From Rhodobacter sp. (GTDB lineage: Bacteria > Pseudomonadota > Alphaproteobacteria > Rhodobacterales > Rhodobacteraceae), in NCBI GenBank assembly GCA_020637595.1, contig JACKKE010000010.1:1-64000 (forward strand): 64,000 bases of DNA, given 5' to 3'. The notes below the pieces were generated by a model that was given only the letters and a program-made list of their open reading frames with translations, was not told the DNA's origin and did no database searches. This document shows, one piece after another, positions 28,582 through 36,572 of this stretch. The translations under genes and the position numbers were made by a program. The number at the start of each line of letters is the position of its first letter. Position 1 is the stretch's first letter.

Positions 28582-29776
28582 GGGTAACGATCCGTGGTTG
28601 ACGATCCTGGGTCTGGGTGAAGATGGACCGGCGGGGCTGACGGATGCAAGCCGCGACGCGCTGGCGGGCGCCGAAGTGGTGATGGGACCGCCGCGGCATC
28701 TGGCGCTGTTGCCCGAGAGCGGGGCCGAGCGCGTCGCATGGCCGGTGCCCTTTGCCGAGGGCGTGCCGCTGTTGATGGCGATGCGCGGGCGGCGGGTGGT
28801 GGTGCTGGCCTCGGGCGATCCGTTCTGGTTCGGGGCGGGCACGGTGCTGGCGCGGCATCTGGAGCCCGGCGAATGGCGCGCGCTGCCGGGGGCTTCGGTG
28901 TTCTCGTTGGCGGCGGCGCGGTTGGGCTGGGGGCTGGAGGGCGTGGCCTGTCTGGGCCTGCACGCCGCCCCTCTGCAGCGGCTGCGGCCCTGGCTGACGC
29001 CGGGCTGGCGGGCCATCGTCACCCTGCGCGACGGGGCGGCGGTGGGTGATTTGGCGCGCTGGCTGACAGGCGAGGGGTTTGGCGACAGTGCCCTGTGGGT
29101 GATGGAGGCCCTGGGTGGCCCGCGTGAGCGGGTGCGGGCGGTCACCGCGGGGGCGGGCGATCTGGACGATGTGCAGCACCCGGTCGCGGTGGCGCTGGAG
29201 GTTGCCGGCGCGGGCGCAACGATGGGGCGGGCGAGCGGGCGGGCCGACGAGTGGTTCCTCAACGACGGACAGTTGACCAAGCGGCCGGTGCGGGCGTTGG
29301 CGCTCTCGGCCTTGGCGCCGCGTGCGGGGGAACTTCTGTGGGATATCGGCGCGGGGTCGGGCTCGATCGGCATTGAATGGATGCTGGCCGACCCCGCCTG
29401 CCGCGCCATCGGCATCGAGGCCAACCCGGACCGCGCCGCGCGTGCCCGGGCGAATGCCGCCCGGCTGGGTGTGGCGCTGTCGATCGTCGAGGCGCGCGCA
29501 CCCGAGGGGCTGGCCGACCTGCCCTTGCCCGATGCGGTCTTTGTTGGCGGCGGCACCGCACGCGCGCTGTTCGAGGCGCTGTTCGCGCGGCTCAGGCCCG
29601 GCACGCGGCTGGTCGCCCATGCGGTGACGCTGGAATCCGAGGCGCTGCTGGCCACGCTGCACGCGGAAAAGGGCGGCAGCCTGCTGCGGATCGAGCTGGC
29701 CGAGGCGCAGCCCCTGGGCCGTCTGCGGGGCTGGAAATCGGCCTATCCGGTGGTGCAGTGGAGCGTCACGTTGTGA
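28580..29776 (+). CDS. cobL: precorrin-6Y C5,15-methyltransferase (decarboxylating) CobL
   Basis: 398 aa fusion of the CbiE-type and CbiT-type methyltransferases. The N-terminal half (about 1-200) has the tetrapyrrole methylase pattern ([38 protein letters not shown]). The C-terminal half (about 215-398) is a Rossmann SAM enzyme with [16 protein letters not shown] and [15 protein letters not shown]. It carries out two methylations and one decarboxylation. The ATG at 28580 is chosen because the protein family begins at this point; residues upstream of it are antisense to cobK. Confidence 0.94.
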   Translation: MGNDPWLTILGLGEDGPAGLTDASRDALAGAEVVMGPPRHLALLPESGAERVAWPVPFAEGVPLLMAMRGRRVVVLASGDPFWFGAGTVLARHLEPGEWRALPGASVFSLAAARLGWGLEGVACLGLHAAPLQRLRPWLTPGWRAIVTLRDGAAVGDLARWLTGEGFGDSALWVMEALGGPRERVRAVTAGAGDLDDVQHPVAVALEVAGAGATMGRASGRADEWFLNDGQLTKRPVRALALSALAPRAGELLWDIGAGSGSIGIEWMLADPACRAIGIEANPDRAARARANAARLGVALSIVEARAPEGLADLPLPDAVFVGGGTARALFEALFARLRPGTRLVAHAVTLESEALLATLHAEKGGSLLRIELAEAQPLGRLRGWKSAYPVVQWSVTL

Positions 29777-30120
29777 TCGTCGCGGGCTTTGGCTTTTCCA
29801 CGCGGGCGACACTGGCATCGCTGCGCTCGGCGCTGGCGGCGACCGGCGGGCGGGCCGAGGCGCTGGCGACGCTGGCCGACAAGGCCCTGGCGCTGGCACC
29901 GCTCGCCACGGAACTGGGCCTGCCGGTGATCGCCGTCACAGGCCCCCTGCCCGAGACCCTCACCCAATCCGACCACAGCCAGGCCGCGCGCGGCACCGGC
30001 AGCGTGGCCGAGGCCTGTGCGCTGGACGCGGCCGGCCCCGGCGCGTATCTGCTGGGCCCGCGAGTCGTCTCGGACGACCGGCTGGCGACCTGCGCGCTGG
30101 CGCAAGGAGACAAGACATGA
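29773..30120 (+). CDS. cobE: cobalamin biosynthesis protein CobE (CbiG C-terminal type)
   Basis: 115 aa small protein matching the C-terminal domain of CbiG. It opens with the characteristic [17 protein letters not shown], and a central [21 protein letters not shown] block marks the family. It is needed for cobalamin synthesis in Pseudomonas, but its exact step is unclear. The start is a GTG overlapping the cobL stop (GTGA at 29773). Its stop overlaps the cobM start as ATGA. Confidence 0.85.
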   Translation: MIVAGFGFSTRATLASLRSALAATGGRAEALATLADKALALAPLATELGLPVIAVTGPLPETLTQSDHSQAARGTGSVAEACALDAAGPGAYLLGPRVVSDDRLATCALAQGDKT

Positions 30121-30902
30121 CCGTTCATTTCGTCGGCGCCGGCCCGGGCGCGCCCGATCTTCTGACGCTGCGCGGGCGCGACATCATCGCCGCCTGCCCG
30201 GTGTGCCTCTATGCCGGCTCGCTGGTGCCCGAGGCGATCCTGGGCCACTGCCCGCCCGGCGCGAAGATCGTCAACACCGCGCCCTTGTCACTCGATCAGA
30301 TCATGGATGAAATCAGCGCCGCCCATGCGCAGGGGCTGGATGTGGTGCGGTTGCATTCGGGCGATCTGTCGGTCTGGTCGGCGATGGGCGAGCAGCTGCG
30401 CCGCCTGCGTGACCTGGACATCCCCTATACCGTGACGCCGGGCGTGCCGTCCTTTGCCGCCGCGGCCGCCGCGCTGGGGACCGAGCTGACGCTGCCGGGG
30501 CTGGCGCAATCGGTGGTGCTGACGCGCACCCCGGGCCGCGCCAGCGCGATGCCCGAGGGCGAGACGCTGGCGAATTTCGCGGCGACCGGCGCGACGCTGT
30601 GCATACACCTGTCGATCCACAATCTGGCGCAGACCGTGGCCGACCTGTCGCCGGCCTATGGCGCGGATTGCCCGGTCGCCGTGGTCTGGCGGGCGACCTG
30701 GCCGGAACAGCGGATCGTGCGCGGGACACTGGCCAGCATCGAAGGGCTGGTGGCCGACAGCATGGAGCGCACCGCGCTGATCCTGGTCGGCCCGGCGCTG
30801 GGTGGCGAGGGGTTCGCGGAAAGCTGCCTTTATGCCACCGATTATGACCGCCGGTTCCGCCCGCAATCGGCGGAGTCGGTCTATGCGGACAGCAAGGAAT
30901 GA
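30117..30902 (+). CDS. cobM: precorrin-4 C11-methyltransferase CobM
   Basis: 261 aa SAM-dependent tetrapyrrole methylase. Family signatures are [59 protein letters not shown] and the C-terminal [13 protein letters not shown]. The length is normal. It is translationally coupled on both sides (ATGA with cobE and with cobB). Confidence 0.95.
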   Translation: MTVHFVGAGPGAPDLLTLRGRDIIAACPVCLYAGSLVPEAILGHCPPGAKIVNTAPLSLDQIMDEISAAHAQGLDVVRLHSGDLSVWSAMGEQLRRLRDLDIPYTVTPGVPSFAAAAAALGTELTLPGLAQSVVLTRTPGRASAMPEGETLANFAATGATLCIHLSIHNLAQTVADLSPAYGADCPVAVVWRATWPEQRIVRGTLASIEGLVADSMERTALILVGPALGGEGFAESCLYATDYDRRFRPQSAESVYADSKE

Positions 30903-32212
30903 CGATGCCCCCCGGCCTGATGATCTCGGCCCCGGCCTCGGGCACCGGCAAGACCACGGTCATGCTGGGGCTTCTCAGGGCGCTGGCCGAGGACGGGCTG
31001 GTGGTGCAGCCGTTCAAATCCGGGCCGGATTACATCGACCCCGCGTTTCACCGCGCAGCCTGCGGGCGGGCGTCCTATAACCTCGACAGCTGGGCGATGG
31101 GGCCGGACCTCTTGGACACGATCGCCGCCGAGGCCGCAGGTGCGGATATCTCGGTGGCCGAGGGCTCGATGGGGCTCTATGACGGCGTGGCCTTTGCCGG
31201 CGCGACCGGCCACGGCAGCAGCGCCGAGACCGCAAGGCGGATGCGCTGGCCGGTGGTGCTGGTGGTCGATGTGTCCGGGCAGGCGCAATCGGCGGCCGCC
31301 ACGGCGCTGGGCTTTGCCCGCTATGCGCCCGACCTGCCCTTTGCCGGGGTGATCCTGAACCGCGTCGCCAGCCCGCGGCACGAGCGCCTGACCCGGCTGG
31401 GGATGGAGGCCGCCGGGTTGCGTGTGCTGGGCGCCCTGCCCCGGCGCGGCGACCTGAAGCTGCCTGAGCGGCATCTGGGGCTGGTGCAAGCCGTCGAGCA
31501 CCCGGATCTGGACCGGGCGATTGCCGAGTATGCGGCATTTCTGCGCGCGCATGTCGATCTGGATGCAATCCGGGCGGCAGCCGAGGGTGGGCTGAAGTCC
31601 CACCCTACGGGGTTGCGCATCGCCCCGCCCGCGCAGCGCATCGCCCTGGCGCAGGATGCGGCGTTTTCCTTTGCCTATCCGCATCTGGTCGAGGGCTGGC
31701 GCCGCGCCGGAGCCGAGGTGCTGCCCTTCTCGCCGCTGGCCGATGAGGCCCCGCCCGAGGCCGATCTGGTCTGGCTGCCAGGCGGTTACCCTGAGCTGCA
31801 CGCCGGTCCGTTGGCCGCCGCCGGGCGGTTCCGCGCGGGGCTGCGGCAGCACGCGGAAACGCGGCCGGTGCATGGCGAATGCGGGGGCTACATGGCGCTG
31901 GGTGCGGCGCTGATCGACAAGGACGGCGTGCGGCACGAGATGGCGGGGCTCTTGGGGTTGGTCACCTCGTATGAGAAACGACGCATGCATCTGGGTTATC
32001 GCCGCGCCGCGCTGATCGCGCCCTTGCCGGGGCACACGCCGGGGGCGGTGCTGAGGGGGCACGAGTTTCATTATTCGACGATCCTGGACCAACCCGATGC
32101 GCCGCTGGCGGGGGTCACCGATGCCGAGGGGGCCGAGGTGCCCGAAACCGGGTCGGTGCGCGGGCGGGTGTCGGGGACGTTCTTTCACCTGATCGCGGAG
32201 GGTGTGGCATGA
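30899..32212 (+). CDS. cobB: hydrogenobyrinic acid a,c-diamide synthase CobB
   Basis: 437 aa glutamine-dependent amidase. The N-terminal ATP-binding domain has [12 protein letters not shown] and [13 protein letters not shown]; the C-terminal class I glutamine amidotransferase domain contains the nucleophilic cysteine in [10 protein letters not shown] and the histidine in GHEFHYST. An in-frame palindromic element (31585-31608) adds GGLKSHPTG in the linker between the two domains. It starts with an ATGA overlap to cobM. Confidence 0.94.
   Translation: MTMPPGLMISAPASGTGKTTVMLGLLRALAEDGLVVQPFKSGPDYIDPAFHRAACGRASYNLDSWAMGPDLLDTIAAEAAGADISVAEGSMGLYDGVAFAGATGHGSSAETARRMRWPVVLVVDVSGQAQSAAATALGFARYAPDLPFAGVILNRVASPRHERLTRLGMEAAGLRVLGALPRRGDLKLPERHLGLVQAVEHPDLDRAIAEYAAFLRAHVDLDAIRAAAEGGLKSHPTGLRIAPPAQRIALAQDAAFSFAYPHLVEGWRRAGAEVLPFSPLADEAPPEADLVWLPGGYPELHAGPLAAAGRFRAGLRQHAETRPVHGECGGYMALGAALIDKDGVRHEMAGLLGLVTSYEKRRMHLGYRRAALIAPLPGHTPGAVLRGHEFHYSTILDQPDAPLAGVTDAEGAEVPETGSVRGRVSGTFFHLIAEGVA
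31585..31608. repeat. palindromic element in frame in the cobB linker
   Basis: GGGTGGG (31585-31591) and CCCACCC (31599-31605) form a perfect 7-bp inverted repeat around CTGAAGT, followed by TAC. The CCCACCCTAC end resembles the arm of the cobN palindrome (CCCATCCTAC). It lies between the synthetase and amidotransferase domains, where an insertion is tolerable. Confidence 0.65.
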
Positions 32213-32222
32213 GTGACGTGAA

Positions 32223-32292
32223 AGGGGGCTTTGCCCCCCTCTGCGCCTGCGGCGCATTCACCCCCCAGGATATTTTCGACGCAAAGATGGGG
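32223..32292. repeat. intergenic repeat element, copy 2, upstream of cobA
   Basis: Two short GC hairpins (GGGGGC/GCCCCC at 32224-32238; TGCGCC/GGCGCA at 32242-32256) precede the core CACCCCCCAGGATATTTT..GACGCAAAGATGGGG (32259-32292). The core matches 27815-27848 closely. Its GATGGGG end serves as the apparent ribosome binding region for cobA at 32298. Confidence 0.65.
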
Positions 32293-32297
32293 CTGGC

Positions 32298-33020
32298 ATG
32301 AGCGGGTTCGTCTCTTTTGTCGGATCGGGTCCGGGTGACCCGGAGCTGTTGACCGTCAAGGCGGTGAAGCGGCTGAAAGAGGCCGATGCGGTGCTGTTCG
32401 ACGATCTGTCGGCGGGTCCGATCCTGGACCATGTGCGCCCGGGTGCCGAACTGGTGGCGGTGGGCAAGCGGGCGGGGCGCCCCTCGCCCAAGCAGGACCA
32501 TGTCAGCCGCCTGCTGGTCGATTACGCGCAGACCGGCGCGCGGGTGGTGCGGCTGAAATCGGGCGATCCGGGGATTTTTGGCCGGCTCGAGGAGGAGATC
32601 ACCGCGCTGCGCGAAGCGGGCGTCGGGTTCGAGATCGTGCCCGGGGTGACCTCGGCGGCGGCGGCGGCGGCGGCGGCGGGAATCCCGCTGACCCGGCGGC
32701 TGGAGGCGCGGCGGGTGCAGTTCGTCACTGGCCACGATGTGACCGGCGGCCTGCCCGAGGGGCTGAACCTGGCGGCGCTGGCCGATCCGGCGGCGACGAC
32801 CGTGGTCTTCATGCCCAAGCGCACCTTTGCCGCGCTGGCTGCGCTGCTGACCCGTTCGGGGCTGCCGGCCGAGACACCCGCCCTGCTGGCCGAGAACGTC
32901 AGCCATCCCGACCAGCGGCTGACGCGGTCGACGGTGGGCGCGCTGGCGGCCGATCTGGGGGCGCAGGACAGCCGGGCACCGGGGTTGATCCTCTATGGTC
33001 CGTTGGCCAGCGACAGCTGA
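32298..33020 (+). CDS. cobA: uroporphyrinogen-III C-methyltransferase CobA
   Basis: 240 aa SUMT that makes precorrin-2, the entry to the corrin (and siroheme) branch. The motifs VGSGPGDPELLTVKA, VLFDDL, VGKRAGRPSPKQ, LKSGDPGIFGRLEEE and GVTSAAAAAAAAGIPLTRR are all intact. It is the stand-alone form without the CysG oxidase/ferrochelatase part. Eight GGC repeats (32654-32677) encode an alanine run in the conserved SAxAxAAxxGIP motif. It is separated from cobB by the repeat element and may have its own promoter. Confidence 0.95.
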   Translation: MSGFVSFVGSGPGDPELLTVKAVKRLKEADAVLFDDLSAGPILDHVRPGAELVAVGKRAGRPSPKQDHVSRLLVDYAQTGARVVRLKSGDPGIFGRLEEEITALREAGVGFEIVPGVTSAAAAAAAAGIPLTRRLEARRVQFVTGHDVTGGLPEGLNLAALADPAATTVVFMPKRTFAALAALLTRSGLPAETPALLAENVSHPDQRLTRSTVGALAADLGAQDSRAPGLILYGPLASDS

Positions 33021-33094
33021 GCAGAGGTCGCGAACCGGCGCTGCAGCGCCGCGATCCGCCTTGACCGGGCGCGGCCTTCCTGAGATTGTGGAGG

Positions 33095-33265
33095 GACCGG
33101 GTGCCCCGCATGGGGCCCAAAACGGGAATGGGGTGCGGCGTCCGCCAAATCCCCAGCCGCCCCCGCGACTGTCGGCGGAGAGCGGACTGCCATCGTGCCA
33201 CTGCCCTCGGGGTGGGAAGGCGGCAGGCCGCAGCGACCCGCGAGCCAGGAGACCGGCCCGGAACC
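33095..33265 (+). ncRNA. cobalamin (B12) riboswitch, second copy
   Basis: Core blocks in order are GGGTGCC (about 33099-33105), GGGAATGGGGTGCGG, CCCCAGCCGCCCCCGCGACTG (about 33150-33170), GCCACTGCC, GGTGGGAAGGCGGCAGG, GACCCGCGAGCC and the B12 box AGCCAGGAGACCGGCC (about 33243-33258). It sits 47 bp upstream of the CbiM-like permease gene on the same strand, so B12 should switch off cobalt uptake. It fills most of the 291 bp between cobA and that gene. Confidence 0.92.
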
Positions 33266-33311
33266 GAAACGAGAAAAACCGCCGTCGGTGGGACGGCAAG
33301 GAGATGAAGAG

Positions 33312-33974
33312 ATGCATATCGAACCTGGCGTCGTCGACGGCGCGAAAATGGTCCTGTCCTATGGCACCGCCGCCGCCTCGGCCGGTCTGGCGCTGAAACT
33401 GGTCGCTGATGACCTGAAGACGAAATCGCCGGTGACCTTCCTGGCGCGCGCGGCGCTGGCCACGATCGGCACCTTCATCTGCTTCGAGGTGCTGCCGCAT
33501 TTCGTCGCCGGGGTCTCGGAAGTGCACCTGATCCTGGGCACCACGCTGCTGCTTTTGCTGGGCGCGGGCGCGGCGGCGGTCGGCCTGGCCGCGGGCCTTC
33601 TGATCCAGGGCATGTTCTTTGCCCCGACCGATCTGGCGATGTATACCGTGAACGTCACCACGCTGATGTTCCCGCTGTTCCTGATCGCGACGATGACGGC
33701 GCGCAGCCACAAGCCCTATGTCGAAATGGGCTATGGCGAGGTGCTGAAACTGTCGGCCGCCTATCAGGGCGGGATCGTCGCCTGGGTTGCCTTCTGGGTG
33801 TTCTATGGCCAGGGCTTTGGCGCGATGGCCGACGTGGCGACCTTTGCCGCTTCCTACGCCGTCGTCCTGCTGGTCGAGCCCGTTGCCGACCTGCTGGCGC
33901 TGGCTGCGGCCAAGTCCCTGCGCGGCACCAAGGCCTCGGGCCTGATGAACGCCCGGCTCTACGACGTCGCCTGA
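33312..33974 (+). CDS. CbiM-like cobalt transporter permease
   Basis: 220 aa, about six membrane helices. The N-terminus begins MHIEPG; the Met-His start is the metal-binding feature of CbiM/NikM S-components. Other typical stretches are EVLPHFVAGVSEVHLILG, GLLIQGMFFAPTDL and AYQGGIVAWVAFWVFYGQGFG. No CbiN, CbiQ or CbiO is encoded nearby, so it may act alone or with a remote ECF module; stand-alone versions near cob genes occur in this group. B12 control through the riboswitch directly upstream supports cobalt as substrate. The ATG at 33312 has AAGGAG 8 nt upstream. Confidence 0.8.
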   Translation: MHIEPGVVDGAKMVLSYGTAAASAGLALKLVADDLKTKSPVTFLARAALATIGTFICFEVLPHFVAGVSEVHLILGTTLLLLLGAGAAAVGLAAGLLIQGMFFAPTDLAMYTVNVTTLMFPLFLIATMTARSHKPYVEMGYGEVLKLSAAYQGGIVAWVAFWVFYGQGFGAMADVATFAASYAVVLLVEPVADLLALAAAKSLRGTKASGLMNARLYDVA

Positions 33975-33999
33975 GGGCGGATCCCGGACGAGTTCACAC

Positions 34000-34029
34000 G
34001 CGGCAGGCCCCGGGTCTGCCGCGTTTTTC
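34000..34029 (+). terminator. rho-independent terminator after the CbiM-like gene
   Basis: A perfect 8-bp stem CGCGGCAG/CTGCCGCG (34000-34007 with 34017-34024) is followed at once by TTTTT. It separates the riboswitch-controlled permease from cobF. Confidence 0.85.
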
Positions 34030-34042
34030 TTGGAGCCCCGCG

Positions 34043-34774
34043 ATGATCGCGTTGGACCTGATCGGCATCGGCACCGGCAATCCCGAACACATCACCCTGG
34101 CGGCGATCCGGGCGATGCACGAGGCAGAGCTGATCCTCTTGCCCCGCAAGGGCGAAGACAAGGGCGATCTGGCCGACCTGCGCCGCCAGATCGTCGCCGT
34201 CCACCTGGGCGAGGCCGCCCCGGTGGTCGAGTTTGACCTGCCGGTGCGCGATGCCTCGGGTGGATATATCGACGGGGTAAACGACTGGCATGATGCCATC
34301 GCCGCCCGCTGGAAGCACGAGATCGACGCGCATCTGCCACAGGGCGGGCGCGTGGCGCTGTTGGTCTGGGGCGACCCGTCGCTCTACGATTCGACCCTGC
34401 GGATCGCCAGCCGGCTGGGGCTGACCCCGCGCGTGGTGCCGGGTGTCACCAGCCTGTCGGTGCTGACCGCCGCGCATGCGATCCCGCTCAACGATCTGGG
34501 CGCGCCGGTGGTCATCACCACGGGCCGCCGGCTGCGGGACGAAGGCTGGCCGCCGGGTGCCGATGCGGTGGCGGTGATGCTGGACGCGGGCGGCGCCTTT
34601 GGCGCGATCGACCCCGCGGGGGTGACGATCTGGTGGGGCGCCTATCTGGGCATGGACCACGAGGCGCTGATCGCCGGGCCACTGGCCGATCTGGCGGAAC
34701 TGATTGTCGAAACCCGGGCACGGCTGCGCGCGCAGCACGGCTGGATCATGGATATCTATCTGCTCAAGCGTTGA
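34043..34774 (+). CDS. cobF: precorrin-6A synthase (deacetylating) CobF
   Basis: 243 aa SAM-dependent C1-methyltransferase that also releases acetate, specific to the aerobic pathway. Family patterns are LIGIGTGNPEHITLAAI, LPRKGEDKGDLADLR, VWGDPSLYDSTLRI, GVTSLSVLTAAHAIPLN and WGAYLGMDHEAL. Normal length. It starts 13 bp after a terminator with TTGGAG as ribosome binding site, so it is transcribed by read-through or by a promoter of its own that I cannot see. Confidence 0.94.
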   Translation: MIALDLIGIGTGNPEHITLAAIRAMHEAELILLPRKGEDKGDLADLRRQIVAVHLGEAAPVVEFDLPVRDASGGYIDGVNDWHDAIAARWKHEIDAHLPQGGRVALLVWGDPSLYDSTLRIASRLGLTPRVVPGVTSLSVLTAAHAIPLNDLGAPVVITTGRRLRDEGWPPGADAVAVMLDAGGAFGAIDPAGVTIWWGAYLGMDHEALIAGPLADLAELIVETRARLRAQHGWIMDIYLLKR

Positions 34775-34805
34775 CAGCCCTCATCGCGCGCGGAACTCTG
34801 TCCTC

Positions 34806-35444
34806 ATGTTCAGTGCCGAGACCAGCCGCTTTCTGACCGACCTTGCCGCGACCAACACCCGCGACTGGTTCACCGCCAGCCGCGACCGCTATGACGCGCA
34901 TGTCGCCGGGCCCGCCAAGGCCTTTTGCGCCGGGTTCGAGGCGGCGATGAGCCGGCGCACGGACGCGCCCGTTACCGGCAAGATCTGGCGCCTCAACCGC
35001 GACCTGCGGTTCGCCCGCGACAAGACCCCCTATAACGCCCATGTGCACATCGGCTTTGCCGAGCCTGGCAGCCCGATGATCTGGATGGTCGGGCTGGAAA
35101 CCGACCGGCTGGTGATCGGCTATGGTGCATTTGCCTTTGACGGAGCGACCGTCGACCGGTTCCGCGTCGCCGTCGATGGCCCGGCGGGGACCACACTGGA
35201 CGGGATCCTGAACGACCTGCGCGCGCTGGGCCTGCGTGTCGATCCGCCCGCGTTAAAGCGCGTGCCCGCGCCCTATACCGCCGATCACCCGCGCGCCGTG
35301 CTCCTGCGACACAAGAGCCTTGCGGTCTGGAACGACGGGCTGCCCCTGCAGGCGGCCTATGGTCAGGATGCACCCACGCGGCTGGCCAGCGAAATGCAGG
35401 TGTTCGACCCGCTGCGTGCCTGGGTTCTCGACGCCCTCGGCTGA
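34806..35444 (+). CDS. DUF2461 (TIGR02453) family protein
   Basis: 212 aa. Family hallmarks are FLTDLAATNTRDWFTASRDRYD at the N-terminus, RLNRDLRFARDKTPYNAHVHIGF in the centre, and a C-terminal pattern ending in FDPLRAWVLDAL. No function is known for the family. The ATG at 34806 matches the usual family start; upstream in-frame codons overlap the end of cobF. It is probably unrelated to cobalamin. Confidence 0.8.
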   Translation: MFSAETSRFLTDLAATNTRDWFTASRDRYDAHVAGPAKAFCAGFEAAMSRRTDAPVTGKIWRLNRDLRFARDKTPYNAHVHIGFAEPGSPMIWMVGLETDRLVIGYGAFAFDGATVDRFRVAVDGPAGTTLDGILNDLRALGLRVDPPALKRVPAPYTADHPRAVLLRHKSLAVWNDGLPLQAAYGQDAPTRLASEMQVFDPLRAWVLDALG

Positions 35445-35520
35445 ACCGACAAGAACGGGCTGGAATCCGCCCCGGCAATGGACCAAGGTCGGAGCACGTT
35501 CAGCGACGAGGCCCAGCGTG

Positions 35521-36432
35521 ATGGAAAACCGGATCAGGATGCGGCACCTGCGGTGCTTTCTGGAAATCGCGCGGCAGCGATCGCTGACCCGCGCCGCCAG
35601 CACCCTGAACACCGTGCAGCCCGCCCTGTCGCGCAGCCTGCGCGAACTGGAGGCCGAACTGGGCAAGTCCCTGTTTCACCGCACCGCGCAGGGGATGATG
35701 CTGACCCCCGAGGGCGAGGAGTTCTATCAGACCATCGCCGGGCCGCTGGCGCTGATCTCGGACGGCATCGACCGGCTCAGGGGCACGCCCGATCAGCCGG
35801 TCGTGCGGATATCGCTGGCCCCGGCGGTAACCCGGATGCTGGGCGTCGAAGCCATCAACACCTTCTACAAGACATTTCCCGATGTTCACGTCATCATCGA
35901 AGGCCGGATGTATACCGAAGCCGTTCAGCGCCTCCGCGAGGGCAGCGTCGACTTTGCCATCGGCCGTCTTCTGGATCCGAGCGCGCTCGGCGGCCTCTCG
36001 TATGAACAGTTGTTTGTCGAACCGATCATCTTTGCCACCCGCCGCGACCATCCGCTGGCGAGCCGGCACAACCTGACGCTGGATGACATCGACCCCTATT
36101 TGATTGTCGGCCCGGAGAACAACGCGATCATCTGGCGCGAGATCAACAAGTATCTGATCAAGCACGGGCGCAGGCAGTTCCGGCGGGTGCTGGAATCGTC
36201 ATCCTATGAATTCTCGCGGACCTTCATGCGTCATAGCGACGGCATCGCCTGCCTGTCGCGCAGTATCCTCCGACCGGAACTGGAAAGCGGCGAGTTCGTC
36301 CAGCTCGACATTCCGGTTGACGATTTGATGGGCTCGGTCGGGGTGACCTATCGCACGGGGACACGCATGTCGGCCCCGGTTCGCGCCCTGTTCGATCTGT
36401 TCCGCAGCACGGCGCAGACGCTTTATCCATAA
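35521..36432 (+). CDS. LysR-family regulator, PcaQ/GbpR-like
   Basis: 303 aa. The N-terminal winged helix-turn-helix (about 8-65) reads HLRCFLEIARQRSLTRAAST with QPALSRSLRELE, the form used by the PcaQ/GbpR subgroup that controls aromatic acid or sugar catabolism. A periplasmic-binding-like effector domain follows (about 95-303). It precedes the hydrolase/TAXI-TRAP genes on the same strand by 140 bp, so it is the natural candidate regulator of that block. A GTG directly before the ATG is an alternative start. Confidence 0.85.
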   Translation: MENRIRMRHLRCFLEIARQRSLTRAASTLNTVQPALSRSLRELEAELGKSLFHRTAQGMMLTPEGEEFYQTIAGPLALISDGIDRLRGTPDQPVVRISLAPAVTRMLGVEAINTFYKTFPDVHVIIEGRMYTEAVQRLREGSVDFAIGRLLDPSALGGLSYEQLFVEPIIFATRRDHPLASRHNLTLDDIDPYLIVGPENNAIIWREINKYLIKHGRRQFRRVLESSSYEFSRTFMRHSDGIACLSRSILRPELESGEFVQLDIPVDDLMGSVGVTYRTGTRMSAPVRALFDLFRSTAQTLYP

Positions 36433-36437
36433 CAAAT

Positions 36438-36447
36438 CCGATATCGG
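36438..36447. promoter_or_regulatory. 10-bp palindrome upstream of the hydrolase gene
   Basis: CCGATATCGG, a perfect palindrome just after the LysR stop and 126 bp before the hydrolase start. A further perfect stem GCGCAG-T-CTGCGC lies at 36485-36497. These are possible regulator sites in the 140-bp gap; there is no other evidence. Confidence 0.3.
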
Positions 36448-36572
36448 CATCTGAATCTTACTATTTCCCATTCGCCCCCGCTCCGCGCAGTCTGCGCATA
36501 GGGAGAAGGAAGATTCGTGACCGCAGCCCTCGGCTGTGCGGTGAATCATGCTCGAGGGAGGCGCGCCGCAGG

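Noticed and set aside
33195..33311. N-terminal extension of the CbiM-like protein
   Set aside because: These codons are the 3' part of the second riboswitch. The real start is the Met-His at 33312 with a good ribosome binding site.
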